From assembly GCA_017309115.1 (NCBI GenBank), contig JAFLEF010000001.1:120616-184615 (forward strand): a stretch of DNA of 64,000 bases. The letters run 5' to 3'. Shown in pieces: positions 18,277-28,200 of this stretch. This DNA comes from Verrucomicrobiota bacterium (GTDB taxonomy: Bacteria; Verrucomicrobiota; Verrucomicrobiia; Limisphaerales; UBA9464). How positions within the stretch are numbered: position 1 is the first letter of the stretch; every line of letters begins with the position of its first letter. The notes beneath the pieces are model-generated. The model was given only the letters and a program-made list of their open reading frames with translations, did no database searches and was not told the origin of the DNA. The position numbers were made by a program, and so were the translations under genes.

Positions 18277-20196
18277 ATGAAATCCAAAGTCTCGATTGGG
18301 TTGCTTCTACTGGGCCTCGGCCTTGCCACGGGCATCGTCCGGGCACAGCCCGCGAAGGTCTGGGACCTATTCGGTCCTCCCAAAGTCAGCCAACTCTCCC
18401 TGTCGCCGGATGGCCGGCGCATCGCGTTCCTGAGTTCGGATGGAGGCCGGAAGGCGCTGTGCGTTGTTCGCCTCGACACCTTTCAACAGGATCCGCTGGT
18501 CACCGGGGATTCCCAGTTCACCTGGCTGGCCTGGGCGAACAACCACACCGTATTGTTCGGACTCGACTTTGGGGACCTTCAGACCGGCGGCATCTTCGCC
18601 GTGCCCGCCCGAGGCGGCGACGTCCAAGTGCTCATGCCCACCGTGGCGGCCCAGTTGAACAGCAGCCGACCGGCCGGCCCGGCCTCGTTCCTGGGTCCGG
18701 TGCCCGGCAATGAACGCGAGATCCTGATCCAATACGACCTGCTCACCGATGGCCGTGAAGGACCCAACGTCTACCGGGTGGACCTGTTGACCGGGAAGCG
18801 AACCATCGCCGTCCGCAATCCCAGACGGGTGATAGACTGGACCACGGACGAAAACGGTGGGGTCCGGGTGGGCTTGCGCCGGGATCGAACGAAGTACGCA
18901 CTGCTGCACCGGGCGCCCGACAGCGATTCGTGGAAGGAGATCCTGACCTACTCGGAGGACCAGCCTGGCTTCATTCCGATCGGCTTCGGACCGGACCCCC
19001 GGTGGTTGTATGCGCTGGAGGATGCGGACGGTGCCGGGAATGCGCTGGTTTCGGTGGACTCCGGAACCGGACAACGGAACCGCGTGCTCTTCGATCCGCC
19101 GGCGGGTGACGTGATCGGTATGATCCGGGATCCGGTCTCCCGCGAGATCGTGGGGGCCTGGTACCGGGACGACCGAATCCGAGCCGAGTATTGGCAGCCG
19201 GACTGGGCGCGACGCCAGGCGCAGGTGGATGCGGCTCTTCCGGAGCGGGTGAATCTCTGGGTGGACGGTTCCCGGGACGGACGACGACTCCTGGTCGAGT
19301 CCCGGGGCGACCGAACCGCCGGGGAGTATCATCTGTACGAAACCGACACCGGGTCCCTGCGACCGCTGTTCCGGGTTCGGCCAGATCTCAAGCCCGAGCG
19401 CCTGTGCAAGATGCTGTCGGTATCGTATGCGGCGGCGGACGGCCTGAAGATTCCCGCCTACCTGACGCTTCCCCCCGGTGGAAAGACGAACCAGCTTCCG
19501 CTCGTGGTGCTGCCGCATGGAGGTCCGTGGGCTCGCGATGAATGGGGTTGGGATCCCGTGGTGCAGTTCCTGGCCACCCGTGGGTACGCCGTCCTGCAAC
19601 CCAACTACCGCGGTTCATCGGGCTACGGCAGGTCATTTCTCCAAGCGGGAGATCGTGAATGGGGTCGGAAGATGCAGGACGACATCGCGGCCGGCGTGAC
19701 TTGGGCGGTGGCGGAGGGCTATGCCGATCCGGAGCGGGTTGCGATCTTCGGCGCGAGCTACGGCGGCTATGCGGCGCTGATGGGCCTAATCCGGACGCCC
19801 GACCTGTATCGTTGCGCGATCAGCTACGTACCGGTGACCGATCTTCGCCGATGGTTGCGCAGCAAGCGGGACAGGCACCTCCTGGATCGCCGCTTCCTCG
19901 CTCAGCGCGTGGGAGATCGTGCCGACGACGGATCCGAGCTCCGGGAAGCGTCCCCACTGTCGGGCGTGAAGCAGATCCAGGCTCCAGTCCTATTCGCGTG
20001 GGGCGGCCAAGATGACCGGATTGATCCCGCCGACGGCCATCGGTTTGTCGAGGCGCTGCAACGGGAAGGCAAGGTGCACCGGGCCATCTTCAAGGCGGAC
20101 GAAGGACACGGATTCGAGTCGCGCGCCAACGTCGAAGAGTTCTTCGGGGCCGTGGAGAGTTTTCTGGCCGAGCACCTCCGGACCGGCGGGCGATAG
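18277..20196 (+). CDS. S9 family peptidase (prolyl oligopeptidase/acylaminoacyl peptidase type)
   Basis: A 639-residue secreted serine peptidase with signal peptide (IGLLLLGLGLATGIVRA). Residues 30-380 are an N-terminal beta-propeller (VSQLSLSPDGRRIAFLSSDG at its start). The alpha/beta hydrolase domain follows, with LPHGGPW, QPNYRGSSGYG, the nucleophile in GASYGGYAA (Ser near 494), the acid in GGQDDRIDP (near 578) and the His in DEGHGFES (near 609). All three catalytic residues are present, so it should be active on short peptides, probably in the periplasm. The last 257 bases exist as a second, isolated copy at 7367-7623, which shows that a paralog or duplicate of this gene has been broken up nearby. 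Confidence 0.93.
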   Translation: MKSKVSIGLLLLGLGLATGIVRAQPAKVWDLFGPPKVSQLSLSPDGRRIAFLSSDGGRKALCVVRLDTFQQDPLVTGDSQFTWLAWANNHTVLFGLDFGDLQTGGIFAVPARGGDVQVLMPTVAAQLNSSRPAGPASFLGPVPGNEREILIQYDLLTDGREGPNVYRVDLLTGKRTIAVRNPRRVIDWTTDENGGVRVGLRRDRTKYALLHRAPDSDSWKEILTYSEDQPGFIPIGFGPDPRWLYALEDADGAGNALVSVDSGTGQRNRVLFDPPAGDVIGMIRDPVSREIVGAWYRDDRIRAEYWQPDWARRQAQVDAALPERVNLWVDGSRDGRRLLVESRGDRTAGEYHLYETDTGSLRPLFRVRPDLKPERLCKMLSVSYAAADGLKIPAYLTLPPGGKTNQLPLVVLPHGGPWARDEWGWDPVVQFLATRGYAVLQPNYRGSSGYGRSFLQAGDREWGRKMQDDIAAGVTWAVAEGYADPERVAIFGASYGGYAALMGLIRTPDLYRCAISYVPVTDLRRWLRSKRDRHLLDRRFLAQRVGDRADDGSELREASPLSGVKQIQAPVLFAWGGQDDRIDPADGHRFVEALQREGKVHRAIFKADEGHGFESRANVEEFFGAVESFLAEHLRTGGR

Positions 20197-20427
20197 CCGG
20201 ACGCGAACGGGTTGGAGATCATTCCTGATGAGAAGGGAGACCTGCGGAGGATGTCATCTTCTAGGGGCGGCGAAACCCGCACCTGTTCCCAAGCAGTATG
20301 GATAGGAATTTACTTTTTGGGCTTCTCGGACGATGTCAGTGGGGAGGCGAGGGGAACGTGAAGGCGGTTGAACAGTCGTGAGTCGTGAAATGTCGTCCCA
20401 AGGCGCTCAACACCTCAGAAACCAGAT

Positions 20428-21378
20428 ATGCCATCGCGCAAGAGACTCCACCCAGCTAAGGCCTATGAGGAGGCTAAACGCAGGATTTCCGAGGCCGCGA
20501 GTCAGGGCGCGACGCGGCTTGATTTACACGATCTGCCTTTGAGCCGGATTCCGCCTGAAATCGGCTCGTTGGTGCACTTGGAAGTCCTGCTCCTCGGGAA
20601 CCGTGTTTTGACCGGGGAAAGCTGGGACGATTGGGGTTGGGCTTCCTCGCCGGTTCCGAAGACATTTTCCGACTTGTCACCGCTTGCCGGTCTTACTGCG
20701 CTTCGGGATTTGGACCTGACGGAGTGTAAGCGGTTGGTGACCGTGGAACTGCCGTCAACTCTGGTCGCGTTGAAGCGGGTCGACATGAGCGAGTGTGGCA
20801 GGCTGACTTCCCTCAAGATTCCCAACACCCTAGTATCCCTCGAGCATCTCGATTTGAGCGGTTGCCTGCACCTCGCCTCTTTCTCGTGGCCCGCCAATCT
20901 TGGCCGGCTTCGCCACCTCAACCTGAGAGAATGCGAACGACTCCAGACATTAGGCAGCGGCCAAGGTTTGGGGGGACTCCGACATCTTGACATCGGATTC
21001 TGCAAAAGGCTGTCCGACTTCGATTCGATTGAGGAGTCACCCGACCTACAGTCTTTGGACCTTGCCTACTGCCGCGGGCTTAAATCCGTAAACTTTTTGA
21101 AGAAGCTCAGGACCCTCCGTCATCTCGACCTGTCGGGCTGCCACCGCCTGGCATCGCTCGATGCCGTGGCGGATCTGACACTGCTTCAGTACTTGGATTT
21201 ACGAGACTGCAAGAAGGTGAGGAGCTTCGCGCCGGTCAAATCGTTGTTGGGACACATCGACGAACTGTATCTGTCCGGATGCTGTTTCGATGACCTTGAT
21301 CCTATGCTGTACGGAAAATTTCTGGAGAATGTGGCGAATCACGTCCGCACCCACTTCGCAATCCCAGTTCGGAAGTAG
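20428..21378 (+). CDS. Leucine-rich repeat protein
   Basis: A 316-residue protein without a signal peptide. After a basic N-terminus (residues 1-40) come about nine or ten LRR units of 21-24 residues in the pattern 'L[RKQ]xLDLxxCxxLxSL', for example LRDLDLTECKRLVTV, LRHLNLRECERLQTL, LQSLDLAYCRGLKSV, LRHLDLSGCHRLASL and LQYLDLRDCKKVRSF. The regular 'C' position matches the cysteine-containing LRR subtype known from F-box and bacterial effector-like proteins. Because there is no export signal it would be cytoplasmic unless secreted by another route. It has no operon partners; gaps of 230 and 350 bp separate it from its neighbours. The binding partner is unknown. Confidence 0.85.
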   Translation: MPSRKRLHPAKAYEEAKRRISEAASQGATRLDLHDLPLSRIPPEIGSLVHLEVLLLGNRVLTGESWDDWGWASSPVPKTFSDLSPLAGLTALRDLDLTECKRLVTVELPSTLVALKRVDMSECGRLTSLKIPNTLVSLEHLDLSGCLHLASFSWPANLGRLRHLNLRECERLQTLGSGQGLGGLRHLDIGFCKRLSDFDSIEESPDLQSLDLAYCRGLKSVNFLKKLRTLRHLDLSGCHRLASLDAVADLTLLQYLDLRDCKKVRSFAPVKSLLGHIDELYLSGCCFDDLDPMLYGKFLENVANHVRTHFAIPVRK

Positions 21379-21556
21379 ATTCCCAAGATTAGGCCGCCGT
21401 TGTTCACGCGGTCCGTCAGAAGGACCACCAGACTTTTCGGCATCTTTCCGCTTCGTTGCTCGTGTCCACTCCGTTGATTCGTTCGACTCACACGGCAAGG
21501 GCTGGTTCTTGACTGACTTGCGCCACCGCTCAACACTCGGTCATGACCGGGGTCGT

Positions 21557-21690
21557 GATAAAGGCGGCCGGATTGAGATTCCTCGCGAGCTTCCAGACCA
21601 ACTCGGCCTCCAACCCGAAAACGTGCGCGAATTACAAAACCAGGCGGGCACCCTCGTGGCCAGCAAGAAAGTGGAACCAGACGGGTGTGG
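21557..21690 (+). pseudogene. Possible AbrB/MazE-type antitoxin remnant in a gene-free 350-bp gap
   Basis: The 350 bases between the LRR gene and the ankyrin lipoprotein hold no intact gene. One frame here reads KGGRIEIPRELPDQLGLQP followed by a segment ending GTLVASKKVEPD. This follows the SpoVT/AbrB pattern 'KGRIxIPxELRDxLGLxPG...GxLVARK' closely, apart from a missing start, loss of the conserved R and G positions, and no clear end. I read it as an eroded antitoxin-like DNA-binding domain. It could be a chance match, and confidence is low. Confidence 0.35.
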
Positions 21691-21728
21691 TACCCGAGTC
21701 ACGCAGTTGAAGCCGAAGATCCTCAACC

Positions 21729-22148
21729 ATGAAGACGGCCCTTTTCGTTTTGGTTTCTGCCATCGTGTTTGGCGTTTGCAGCGGATGTCATGACTATGTC
21801 CGCCTCAGCAAGAATGATCGACAACTTCTGATCGCCAGCGGCGTTGGCGATACAAAGGCGGTACGGGCACTGTTGGACCAGGGTGCGGACGTCAATGTAA
21901 GGTCCTTCGATGGTCGAAAGATGACGCCGCTTCTGTGGGCAGTTTCCCAGTCCCACTGGGAGACTGCCTCTGTCTTGATCGAACGTGGTGCGGATGTAAG
22001 GGCGGTCGATACCAGTAGGATATCAGTCGTAGAGTACGCTCGTGACGGCAGAGACGATCCAAAGTCGGCTAAGTGTTTGGAAATGATCGAATCGAGGCTC
22101 AATAGGTCGGAGTCACAGCCTTCGCACGTAGCAACAAAGTCGCCCTAG
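21729..22148 (+). CDS. Small ankyrin-repeat lipoprotein
   Basis: A 139-residue protein. The N-terminus is a lipoprotein signal (MKTALFVLVSAIVFGVCSGC), with C20 as the probable lipidation site although the -3 residue is Cys, not Leu. Two to three ankyrin repeats follow: LLIASGVGDTKAVRALLDQGADVNVRS and TPLLWAVSQSHWETASVLIERGADVRAVD, then a partial unit. The protein would be anchored in the outer or inner membrane as a short protein-binding module. It converges on the lipoprotein gene at 22298-22879. Confidence 0.72.
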   Translation: MKTALFVLVSAIVFGVCSGCHDYVRLSKNDRQLLIASGVGDTKAVRALLDQGADVNVRSFDGRKMTPLLWAVSQSHWETASVLIERGADVRAVDTSRISVVEYARDGRDDPKSAKCLEMIESRLNRSESQPSHVATKSP

Positions 22149-22297
22149 ATCGCAACCAGCTCGGAGTCGGGCGCAAGCTCGCCTCCAAAGTTTTAAACAT
22201 CATATCAAGGCAATCATGTTTGCCCTCTTTTGCGCATTTAGGCCAATAGCCCGGAACAGACGCGATTCTGAGGAGACGATACTTGGCTTTCCCCGAG

Positions 22298-22879
22298 TTA
22301 CGCTCCGACCGGTTGGTTGGCAGTTCCAGGAGAAGCCACGTCCGCGGCCAGGTGCGGAACCAGCTCGCCGGTCTTGATATAGTACGCCAGGACATGCGCC
22401 CGACGGACGACCGTCTTCTCGAGCCCGAAGCCTCCGTCGTGTTTGTGGAGCACTCGCACCGTCACGCTCTGCCCCGCGATGGCGAAGTACACCGCATAGC
22501 CCTGACTACCCAGGTCGCTAACTAGATACCGCATGGGAGGAGCGACCATGCCAGCGTTCGTCGCGCGCAACGAACTCTTGAATGCCTCGCTGTCACTCTG
22601 GGTGAACTCGAAGTGTTGGTATTTCTTCATCCACTCGATGGTTCGATCCACGGCGACATCCAGGTCGGCCAGCGGGATTGTGAATTCCAGAGGAGTGGCA
22701 TCGACCTGCGCCAGATAGCGCTCGTCGTCGGGTGACTGAACGGTAGGAGGCGTCGAACATCCCTGGAGACACCATGCCAAGCCGAGGCAAAGGATCAGCT
22801 TAGACAGAAACGCCAAGGTCAATCGATCGTTACCGCGGTCCGTCTCTACGCTGGGAGAAGGTTTCGCTTTCATAGTCAT
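22298..22879 (-). CDS. Lipoprotein of unknown function
   Basis: A protein of 193 residues with a lipoprotein signal: hydrophobic LTLAFLSKLILCLGLAW followed by LQGC, C41 being the predicted lipidated residue. The mature part (about 150 residues) has alternating strands such as YLVSDLGSQGYAVYFAIAGQSVTVRVLHKHD, and no family I recognise. The start at ATG 22879 is chosen because GGAG lies seven bases upstream; a GTG at 22903 and an ATG at 22873 are in the same frame. The mature protein does not depend on this choice. Confidence 0.65.
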   Translation of the reverse strand: MTMKAKPSPSVETDRGNDRLTLAFLSKLILCLGLAWCLQGCSTPPTVQSPDDERYLAQVDATPLEFTIPLADLDVAVDRTIEWMKKYQHFEFTQSDSEAFKSSLRATNAGMVAPPMRYLVSDLGSQGYAVYFAIAGQSVTVRVLHKHDGGFGLEKTVVRRAHVLAYYIKTGELVPHLAADVASPGTANQPVGA

Positions 22880-22886
22880 GACCGTG

Positions 22887-22890
22887 CTCC
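22887..22890 (-). promoter_or_regulatory. Ribosome binding site (GGAG) for the 22298-22879 lipoprotein
   Basis: GGAG on the minus strand with a 7-base spacer to the ATG at 22879. It favours this start over the GTG at 22903 and the ATG at 22873. Confidence 0.5.
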
Positions 22891-23125
22891 AACGGTCATC
22901 CACGTCTCCCCATTTGTTGTCTAAGTCTGGTCAGATTCCAGTGGGGGGCGAGGCGAGCCGGAACGCCGCCACGGGGGCGGCGGGCTGGCCTTCGGCATCG
23001 CATCAGCCTCTCGCTCGCTGGAATCGACGTCACAGCGCAAGCCGAACTCCGATGACGAAGGCCGCCGGCCAACCAAGCGTGACAGTGAAATGAAAGGATC
23101 CTTAACCCAGAGAAGATCAGGGCGA

Positions 23126-25093
23126 TCAACGCAGCCGATAGAACCGCTGCGGATCGCTCGTGGGAATGACCATCCCGCTGGTCGCACCGGCCACGTCCGT
23201 GTAAGGACCCGTCAGCGCTACAGCAGACTGCAGTACGCCGCCGGAGTACGTGACCTTGATGCCTCCCGGATCCTGCACGACGGCCAGAGTCGGTGGAGTG
23301 ATGGCGCCGGGATCTCGCGGATCCAGGATGATCCCGTTGCCCCAGCGGATCCAATCGACCGTCAACTGACCTGAGCTGGGTCCCGGAAACCCGATATCGA
23401 GGCGACCGTCCACATCAACTCCGGGGAACCCGGCGAACGTGGTGCTGTAGAAGCTCGCCTTCGGAGCCGTGAAATCGCGATTCACATAAATGTCGAACAC
23501 CGCCAATCGGGCCAGGGCATTGTTCGAGGTGTCGCCGGCCACCAATTGGGAGCGGGCGGATTCATCGAAGCGGCAGACCACTGTGTAGGTGTGGAATTGC
23601 CCCCCATCGAGAGTGAACACCGAACCGGGCACCGAATCATCGCCCAGCGTCCAGCGCCCCACACGGTCTGGCCCGAAGGCCGGTTGCCAGGACTCAGGAC
23701 CTGGATGGAAAGAGTCCTGCATATAGGCCGCAAAGGTGTACTTGGGTACTTCGTCGGTACCAGTACCCGTCGTCTCGCCGTCATCAAAGCGGGAACGAAA
23801 CTCCATCGTGAACGGAACTGACCAAGAGGCGTCCCGGGCGAGGTAGAAATTGCCGCTGGGTTTGCGATCCCGGACGGAGACGGTGCCGTCAGGATTTTGG
23901 ATGACCGCAGTATCGGTTCCATCCACTTGGTTGCTGGAGTCAACCGAGGGCGCCCAACCCTCAGCCTGATAGTCGGTCAAAGGTGAATACATTGCCCACG
24001 CTCCGAGGTCATTGTCGCGATAGAACGCGCTCTGGGCCCAAGCCACGCCGGTGCGGTACAGTCCACTGGCGTTGTCGCGACCACTGCGCATGTGGAAGAA
24101 CCGGCCCCCGCCGAGGTAAGTGAAGCTGGCGTGATAGTTCCGCTGATCGTTCCAACTGCCTTCGGCGCCGACGGATCCGACCTCCGCAATCGGATCCTCC
24201 GCGACGACCCAGTTGAACCCATCGGCGGACGCCAAGTATTTCAAGCTGGTATTGCCGGTAAAGGCCATCATGCGGAAGTCATTCTGGGCGAGAGCGAGCA
24301 CCTGCACCGGTTGGGCGGGATAGGTGGTGACGCCTTCGGGCAGGCCCGAAATCTGGATCATTCCTTCCACGGGTTCCGTCTCCGGATTGTCCACCGGTTC
24401 CTCGAAGAGATAACCATCCTTGGACTCAGCGAAAGCAATGCCCTGGTTATCCCGGGACTGGAAGTACATCACGAACGGCCGGCCAGCCTCAGGATCGTTG
24501 GGATCATCCTTTCGCCCTGGAAGGTAAACGACCGCATGTCCGTCGGGGAACGTGCCCAAGCGGCTGCCCTCTACTTCCGGATCGAGCGCCACCCGATTGT
24601 TCTCAAAGCTCACGCCATCGGTGCTCTCGGCCACCCAGATTTTATGACGGGTGGTGTCAGTTCGGCCGTAATAGTAAATGCGGTAAGGCTTGGCCCACGC
24701 AGGATTAAAGAGAACCACCGGACGCCCGGCAAATTCCGTCCCGCTGGTACTGGCGGAGGCGTCATTGATTCCGGTCAGCACGCGACCTGCGGTCCAAGTG
24801 ATTCCATCGGCGGACGAGCCATATGCCAGACCGGCATTGCTAGCCGTGTCATACCACACCCGGTAACGCGACTCCGCAGGCCAGGAGGCATGGTAAAGCA
24901 CATAAGGCATATAGGCCCGTGGGCCCGGGCTTTGAAGGTTTACCGGGTTGTTGGTGTGATCGGTCCAGGTCAGCACAAACTTGGCTGCCAGTGGATCCTG
25001 CGCTCGCGCGGACCCGCAGATTCCGAGTTCGCCGGACGCCAAGGAGGCGGTCACGAGGGTGGCCGCCCAAACAGTTTTGGGAGTGAAGTTCAT
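23126..25093 (-). CDS. Secreted glycosidase-like beta-propeller protein with lectin-type C-terminal domain
   Basis: A 655-residue exported protein (signal: VWAATLVTASLASGELG). Residues 35-400 contain repeated propeller-type segments: WYDTASNAGLAYGSSADGITW, RIYYYGRTDTTRHKIWVAESTDGVSFE, VMYFQSRDNQGIAFAESKDGYLFE and LKYLASADGFNWV. These 'A.S.DG..W' blades are typical of five-bladed GH43/GH32/GH130-like or sialidase-like propellers. Residues 430-600 look like a concanavalin/laminin-G-type domain (SWSVPFTMEFRSRFDDGE, HTYTVVCRF, VDWIRWGNG). The end (AVALTGPYTDVAG...PQRFYRLR) is the 'xPYxxV...FYRLR' sorting-like tail common in this genome. Catalytic acids cannot be assigned by eye, so binding without hydrolysis is possible. 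It lies 113 bp behind the CsgG-like operon and could be its last gene. Confidence 0.7.
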   Translation of the reverse strand: MNFTPKTVWAATLVTASLASGELGICGSARAQDPLAAKFVLTWTDHTNNPVNLQSPGPRAYMPYVLYHASWPAESRYRVWYDTASNAGLAYGSSADGITWTAGRVLTGINDASASTSGTEFAGRPVVLFNPAWAKPYRIYYYGRTDTTRHKIWVAESTDGVSFENNRVALDPEVEGSRLGTFPDGHAVVYLPGRKDDPNDPEAGRPFVMYFQSRDNQGIAFAESKDGYLFEEPVDNPETEPVEGMIQISGLPEGVTTYPAQPVQVLALAQNDFRMMAFTGNTSLKYLASADGFNWVVAEDPIAEVGSVGAEGSWNDQRNYHASFTYLGGGRFFHMRSGRDNASGLYRTGVAWAQSAFYRDNDLGAWAMYSPLTDYQAEGWAPSVDSSNQVDGTDTAVIQNPDGTVSVRDRKPSGNFYLARDASWSVPFTMEFRSRFDDGETTGTGTDEVPKYTFAAYMQDSFHPGPESWQPAFGPDRVGRWTLGDDSVPGSVFTLDGGQFHTYTVVCRFDESARSQLVAGDTSNNALARLAVFDIYVNRDFTAPKASFYSTTFAGFPGVDVDGRLDIGFPGPSSGQLTVDWIRWGNGIILDPRDPGAITPPTLAVVQDPGGIKVTYSGGVLQSAVALTGPYTDVAGATSGMVIPTSDPQRFYRLR

Positions 25094-25097
25094 GGGA

Positions 25098-25103
25098 CCT
25101 CCC
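25098..25103 (-). promoter_or_regulatory. Strong ribosome binding site (GGGAGG) deciding the start at 25093
   Basis: GGGAGG on the minus strand, four bases before ATG 25093. It decides the start: the longer in-frame reading from 25162 would put 23 residues ahead of the signal peptide. Confidence 0.7.
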
Positions 25104-25205
25104 AAAGTTATTTGGACGACTTTTTTGTCAAACCTGCCCCATATGAAGGGGTCCCTCACCAAGCAGGTCGGCAGATCGAGAATGAGGAAGCAACTAGGAC
25201 GTAGC

Positions 25206-28200
25206 TCACTTTGCGAGCTGTCGGGGAAAGCGGTAAAGGGCGCTGTTCAGTCGCACCCACACGTTGTCTCCCGCAATCTGCAGGTGGTACACGGTGGTGT
25301 TGTTCATCAGGCAGCGGTGCACAACCGAACGGGTCGGTAGATCGAAGATGAGGAGGTAACAGGGGCCGCCAACCCACAGCCGGTCGCCGTCCAACGCCAG
25401 CGTCGTGACGGCGGCAAAGGGGAGGCCGTCGGCAGTGCCCAAGCGGTGCCGCTCACCGGTTTTGCGCGACACCATCGTCAAGGCGTGCTTGCGGTCAGGA
25501 TCGGCGTGATACGGCGCTTCGCCGGCCACGAGCCAGTCGGCCGAACTGACCAGCGTCTCGATATCTGGGTCGGCAACCGGGGGTGACGTGGCCGACCATT
25601 TGCCGGTACGGGAATCGAAGGCTTGCAGACCGATTCCCGCCACCGCGGCCACCATTTCATCGTCCCCCGTTCGAGCAAAGGCGCGCACCGGCCGGGAAGG
25701 TGGCCGTTGCCAGTCTGGTTCGGAACCGCGCCGGTCAAACTCCGGGCGCGGCTCGCGGGAATCCTCCAGCGGCGGAATGAAGGAGCGGATTCGCGTGTCC
25801 CCGAGGTTCATTTCCGAAACACCCCCAACTGAGCGACGCTCAGTTTGCTGATAGAGTTCGTAGCCGATCCACAAACGCGGACCGTCAACCCGGAGAGTGC
25901 GAACCTCGTCCAGCAGCAATCCATCCGCTTTGGTCCATCGCCGAACAGCGCGGGTGCGTTTGTCGAACCGGAATAAACCACGGTCGCTGCCGATCCAGAG
26001 CGAGTCAGCAGTCTGTTGGAGTGCCCTGGGAATCAGATCGGGCTCCAGAGCGAACTCGTTGGTGACCGAAGCGCCACCAGACAGGGGCACACTCCAAACG
26101 CGGTTGGCATTGACCAACCAAAGCTGCGGGCCGTCGGGCATAAACAGGAACGGTCGCGCTGGAAAAACAACCGCCGGCCCCAAGTCGAAGGTATTGGTCT
26201 TGGAATCGATCGGCTCGCCCAACTTCTCCTGGTTGTAGCGGAGGAGGGCGTCGCGCATCAGCCAAGAGGGATGACGCCCCCACGGCCCGCCGCTTTCCAT
26301 GGCCACCACCTCCTGCTCCACCCGTCGGCTGGCCGCCACGGCTTCCCGCGGCCGGTTGGCATAGGAATAGGAGAGCGCCACCCGCATCTGGAAGGCGGGC
26401 CTGAAATCGAAGTCCACACCGGCGTCCCGCGCCGCGAGCACGGTGTCCGCCATCTGGGCGGACAGAGCATTGAGCTTGTGATCGAAGGCCCAGCCAAAGC
26501 CGTCCCTGCTGAGCCGATTGAAATAATTCCGGGGAGCCAGCAGGCGGGTGGGGTCCTGGCGCACCGTTTGGAGCGAGGCTTCGAACCGGGTCAGGAACGG
26601 ATGGTTCGTGGCCGGCCAGAGCCGCAGAGTCAGGGTCAACAGATGCGGCTCCAATTCGGGAGCGGCGGCCAGCAACTGCGGCAGGAACGCCTCGAGCCGG
26701 GCCAATCGTTCCGCAGCCTGTTCCGGAGGGCCGGCAAGAAAGTCGCTGAGCACCGGGCTGTCGCTGTAGTGGCCGGACCGCTGGGCCTGATCCTTCCACA
26801 CCGCCATGGATTTCAGGGCGGCGGCCTCGCGTTCGGCCCAATCCAGCGGACCGCGGTTCACTTCCGGTGTCCGCCGCGAGGCAAACTCCCGACGTTGCCG
26901 GAGGCCCGCCTTGAAGGTTTCCGGTGCCCGGGCTTCCAGCTCGCGGAAGGTGGCAATGGCCCGTTCCGTTTCGCCGTAGGCTTCAAACGACGCACCAAGC
27001 GACTCCATGGCGGTCCGGGCAATCCGACCGTTCTTGTCGTCCAACAACTCCCGGTAGAGACCCCGCGCCTCATCCGGTCGGGCCACCGCTGGGTCCACCA
27101 GGCAACGGGCCAGAAACAGCTTGGCCAGGCCGTTTCCCGGATCCAGCAGGAGGACTGTTTCGAAGGATTGAATCGCGGCCTGCAGGTGCTCCCGGCGGTC
27201 GGCCAAATTCTGTTGGTTGGGATTCCACCGATTGGCCCACCAGTTGGCCCAGAGCCGGGATTCCAGACTGTCGTCGGTGAATCCCGCTCGCTCCATCCCT
27301 TTGGCTAACTGAGCCCGAATCTCCCCTTTTCGCGTCGCCGGCCGATCGGGTGGCGGAGCGCTCCGGAGCAACTCCAGCATCGCGTCCGCGGCGGCGGATT
27401 CGAGCGGGGAACCCCGCGGTGCCCGAAGATGGCGACGGTGCACGGCTCCACCAATCCGCGAGACGCGCAGATTCAATTCCACGTCGTCGCCCACGCTGTC
27501 CACGGGCTGCCAAAACCCGTCCACCAACCAAAACGCGCTTTGAATTCGAGGCGGGCTGGCACCCGCCTCGATCAGACCGGCCTGTTGGAGGCGGACCTCC
27601 TCCAGCAGCAGTGCGGTCAGTTCCCGTTCCAGTTGAACCAGGGACGTTCCCGCCAAGGCTCCGGCCAGATGCGACCGAAGGTTCCGCTCCAGATCGGCGA
27701 ATCGCGGACTCACACCGACATCCGCAAACCCGCCGAGAGCCACATACTCCGGCGCGCGAACGGAGGCGTTGGTGGCGCCCAGCGCCTGCCGGACCAAAGC
27801 GGCCAACGTGGCGGCGACTTCCACCGATCCTTCCGGACGTTCGGAAATCACGCTCAGATTGAGCAGAACTCCCGAGCCGGCATCCACGAGCCGAATCACG
27901 GCATTCGTGGTGCTGCTGCCCCGATAAGTCCCACCCAGCAGAAACCAATCGGCGCGCACCAGTTTTCCCAGGCGCAAGGCATCGGCAGGCTTCACGGCAC
28001 CAGCGGCCCCCAGCTCGATTTCAGACATCAGGCGAACCAATTCGCGGCGCTCGACCAGATTCAGGCCCGGCTCGGAAGACAACGTGGCGGTGAGCAGATC
28101 CGCCGCTTCGCCGTCCGACGACGCTGATCCCGTTCCCAGCGGGCCGATCGCGAGGCGAACGGGTCCGTCCCGGCGGACGGGAGCGATGGGAGGTTCGGGA

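Noticed and set aside
22930-22990. GC-rich hairpin (gccgccacgggggcggc) as a rho-independent terminator
   Set aside because: No U-tract follows on either strand, so it is only a GC-rich dyad.
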